Origin: Burkholderiales bacterium
Lineage (GTDB): Bacteria; Pseudomonadota; Gammaproteobacteria; Burkholderiales; Burkholderiaceae_C
NCBI GenBank assembly: GCA_005793295.1
Contig: SXSX01000191.1
Location: forward strand, 1 to 7,250
Reading direction: 5' to 3'
Length of the DNA stretch: 7,250 nt
Position numbers and translations under genes: made by a program. Positions 6,362 to 7,250 of this stretch are shown here, one piece after another. Position 1 is the stretch's first letter. Each line of letters begins with the position of its first letter. Under the pieces are notes generated by a model, which was not told the origin of the DNA, made no database searches, and saw only the letters and a program-made list of their open reading frames with translations.

Positions 6362-6469
6362 GAATATCAGGCGCAATAGGTGATTTGGGAATATAGAAAT
6401 AGCAAAAATGTAGTTTTAGTTTGAAGCAAGAGAAACTACAGTGGCGTCCATCTCTCATTTCTTGCTTGT
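6362..6469. other. Intergenic leader region before the cysI-type gene
   Basis: An AT-rich gap of about 108 bases after the nucleoside hydrolase stop. It has no obvious intrinsic terminator for the upstream cluster and no clear Shine-Dalgarno just before the ATG at 6470. Possible promoter elements are weak: TTGGGA (6385-6390) with TGTAGT (6409-6414) at 18 bases, or a lone TATAGA (6392-6397). It contains two interlocking 8-bp inverted repeats, listed separately. I cannot identify a CysB-type site by eye. Confidence 0.5.
6409..6467 (+). promoter_or_regulatory. Interlocking inverted repeats: candidate H-type pseudoknot or operator before the cysI-type gene
   Basis: Stem A: TGTAGTTT (6409-6416) pairs perfectly with AAACTACA (6433-6440). 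Stem B: AAGCAAGA (6424-6431) pairs perfectly with TCTTGCTT (6460-6467), with two further A-T pairs possible past a bulged G at 6432. The order A5'-B5'-A3'-B3' is that of an H-type pseudoknot, with connecting segments of 7, 1 and 19 bases. Stem B ends two bases before the ATG and would cover the ribosome-binding region. TAGTTT occurs twice in tandem (6411-6422), so the second copy could also pair with AAACTA as a shorter hairpin. It does not match a riboswitch class I recognise. It could instead be a DNA operator; no expression evidence is available. Confidence 0.35.
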
Positions 6470-7250
6470 ATGTACCAGTACACCGATTTCGATCAAACCT
6501 TCGTCCAAACCCGCGCCGCCCAATACCGAGACCAACTCACACGCAATCTGGCAGGCACTTTAGGGGACGACGAATTTCGCCCTTTGCGCCTACAAAACGG
6601 CTGGTACATCCAACGCTACGCACCCATGCTCAGAGTGGCCGTCCCCTACGGCGAGCTCAACAGCGCACAACTGCGGGTTTTGGGGCGCATTGCTGAAGAA
6701 TTTGATACCCCTCCACCTGAGCTCCTTGCCCATGCGCAAAAGACCCAAGACAAGATTGGCAATGGGCCTGCTCCCAAATTAACCACCAACTACGGCCACT
6801 TCACCACCCGACAAAACGTCCAGTTCAATTGGATTCCGATTGAGAAAAGTGCCGACGTGATGGACCTTTTGTCCAGCGTGAATTTGCACGGCATCCAAAC
6901 CAGCGGCAATTGCATCCGCAACATCACCAGCGACGAACGCGCTGGCATTGCCACCGACGAAGCGGTTGACCCACGCCCCTATGCCGAGGTCTTGCGCCAA
7001 TGGAGCACGCTACACCCTGAGTTTGCCTACCTTCCACGCAAGTTCAAGATTGCAATCACAGGGTCAATTGAAGACCGCGCTGCCATTGCTTGGCACGACG
7101 TAGGTTTGCGCGTGCTGAAAAATGACGCAGGTGAGGTGGGTTTTCAAATCTTGGTGGGTGGCGGCATGGGGCGAACCCCTGTCATTGCCACTGAAATCAA
7201 AGCGTTTTTACCTTGGGACCAAATCATCAATTACCTAGAAGCGATCGTTC
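6470..7250 (+). CDS. cysI: Nitrite/sulfite reductase, N-terminal part (runs off the right edge)
   Basis: Siroheme/[4Fe-4S] reductase of the nitrite/sulfite reductase family. In betaproteobacteria this form usually serves as the assimilatory sulfite reductase, which makes sulfide for cysteine synthesis in the cytoplasm. About 260 N-terminal residues are visible and the frame is open to the window end. Seen: MYQYTDFDQTFVQTRAAQYRD (1-21), a first ferredoxin-like half with FRPLRLQNGWYIQRYAPMLR (36-55), siroheme-contact motif HFTTRQNVQFNW (110-121), SGNCIRNIT (145-153), LPRKFKIAI (188-196) and GGGMGRTP (230-237). The iron-sulfur cluster cysteines would lie beyond the window. ATG 6470 is the only ATG in the open frame after an in-frame stop at 6422-6424, and it matches the family start, but no good Shine-Dalgarno precedes it. 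Residues about 80-106 before NYGHF look longer than in homologues I remember. A nitrite-reducing role cannot be excluded from this part alone. Confidence 0.87.
   Translation, partial: MYQYTDFDQTFVQTRAAQYRDQLTRNLAGTLGDDEFRPLRLQNGWYIQRYAPMLRVAVPYGELNSAQLRVLGRIAEEFDTPPPELLAHAQKTQDKIGNGPAPKLTTNYGHFTTRQNVQFNWIPIEKSADVMDLLSSVNLHGIQTSGNCIRNITSDERAGIATDEAVDPRPYAEVLRQWSTLHPEFAYLPRKFKIAITGSIEDRAAIAWHDVGLRVLKNDAGEVGFQILVGGGMGRTPVIATEIKAFLPWDQIINYLEAIV

Noticed and set aside
6421..6696. Plus-strand open frame of 91 codons over the start of the cysI-type gene
   Set aside because: It is Arg/Pro-rich with no recognisable motif and overlaps in another frame the conserved N-terminus of the nitrite/sulfite reductase beginning at 6470.

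Overview
The window looks like a chromosomal housekeeping segment from a betaproteobacterium, probably of the order Burkholderiales, with roughly balanced base composition. Three things point there. First, the divergent hrpA | argA pair followed by yggX is an arrangement I recognise from that group. Second, argA is the long two-domain form (amino-acid kinase plus GNAT). Third, the MnmC, DsbB and nitrite/sulfite reductase proteins read most like Burkholderiales versions. I see no insertion sequence, phage gene, CRISPR array, tRNA or rRNA. The coding regions are dense and intact, and no intergenic gap exceeds about 150 bases.

Layout: the 5' part of hrpA (DEAH-box RNA helicase) runs off the left edge on the minus strand. 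A 145-base divergent gap separates it from argA (N-acetylglutamate synthase, first step of arginine synthesis) on the plus strand. argA converges on dsbB (disulfide-bond membrane oxidoreductase, minus strand), with a nested inverted repeat at their shared end. dsbB diverges from yggX (Fe(II) trafficking), and a 7-bp dyad lies between them. yggX starts a tight plus-strand cluster: yggX, 11 bases, an mnmC-type gene, GTGA overlap, rbsK (ribokinase), 2 bases, then a nucleoside hydrolase. After a gap of about 108 bases, the 5' part of a nitrite/sulfite reductase gene (cysI type) runs off the right edge.

How the genes work together: the nucleoside hydrolase and ribokinase form a short salvage route, from ribonucleoside to base plus ribose to ribose 5-phosphate. 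They are probably co-transcribed with yggX and the mnmC-type gene. The others serve separate basic functions: RNA processing, arginine, oxidative folding, iron handling and sulfur assimilation.

The two things most worth a second look are (1) the mnmC-type protein, whose C-terminal FAD oxidase half keeps its key motifs while its N-terminal methyltransferase half is shortened and has lost its SAM-binding and catalytic motifs; and (2) two interlocking perfect 8-bp inverted repeats just upstream of the cysI-type start codon that could form an H-type RNA pseudoknot. I found no convincing undescribed multi-gene system here.
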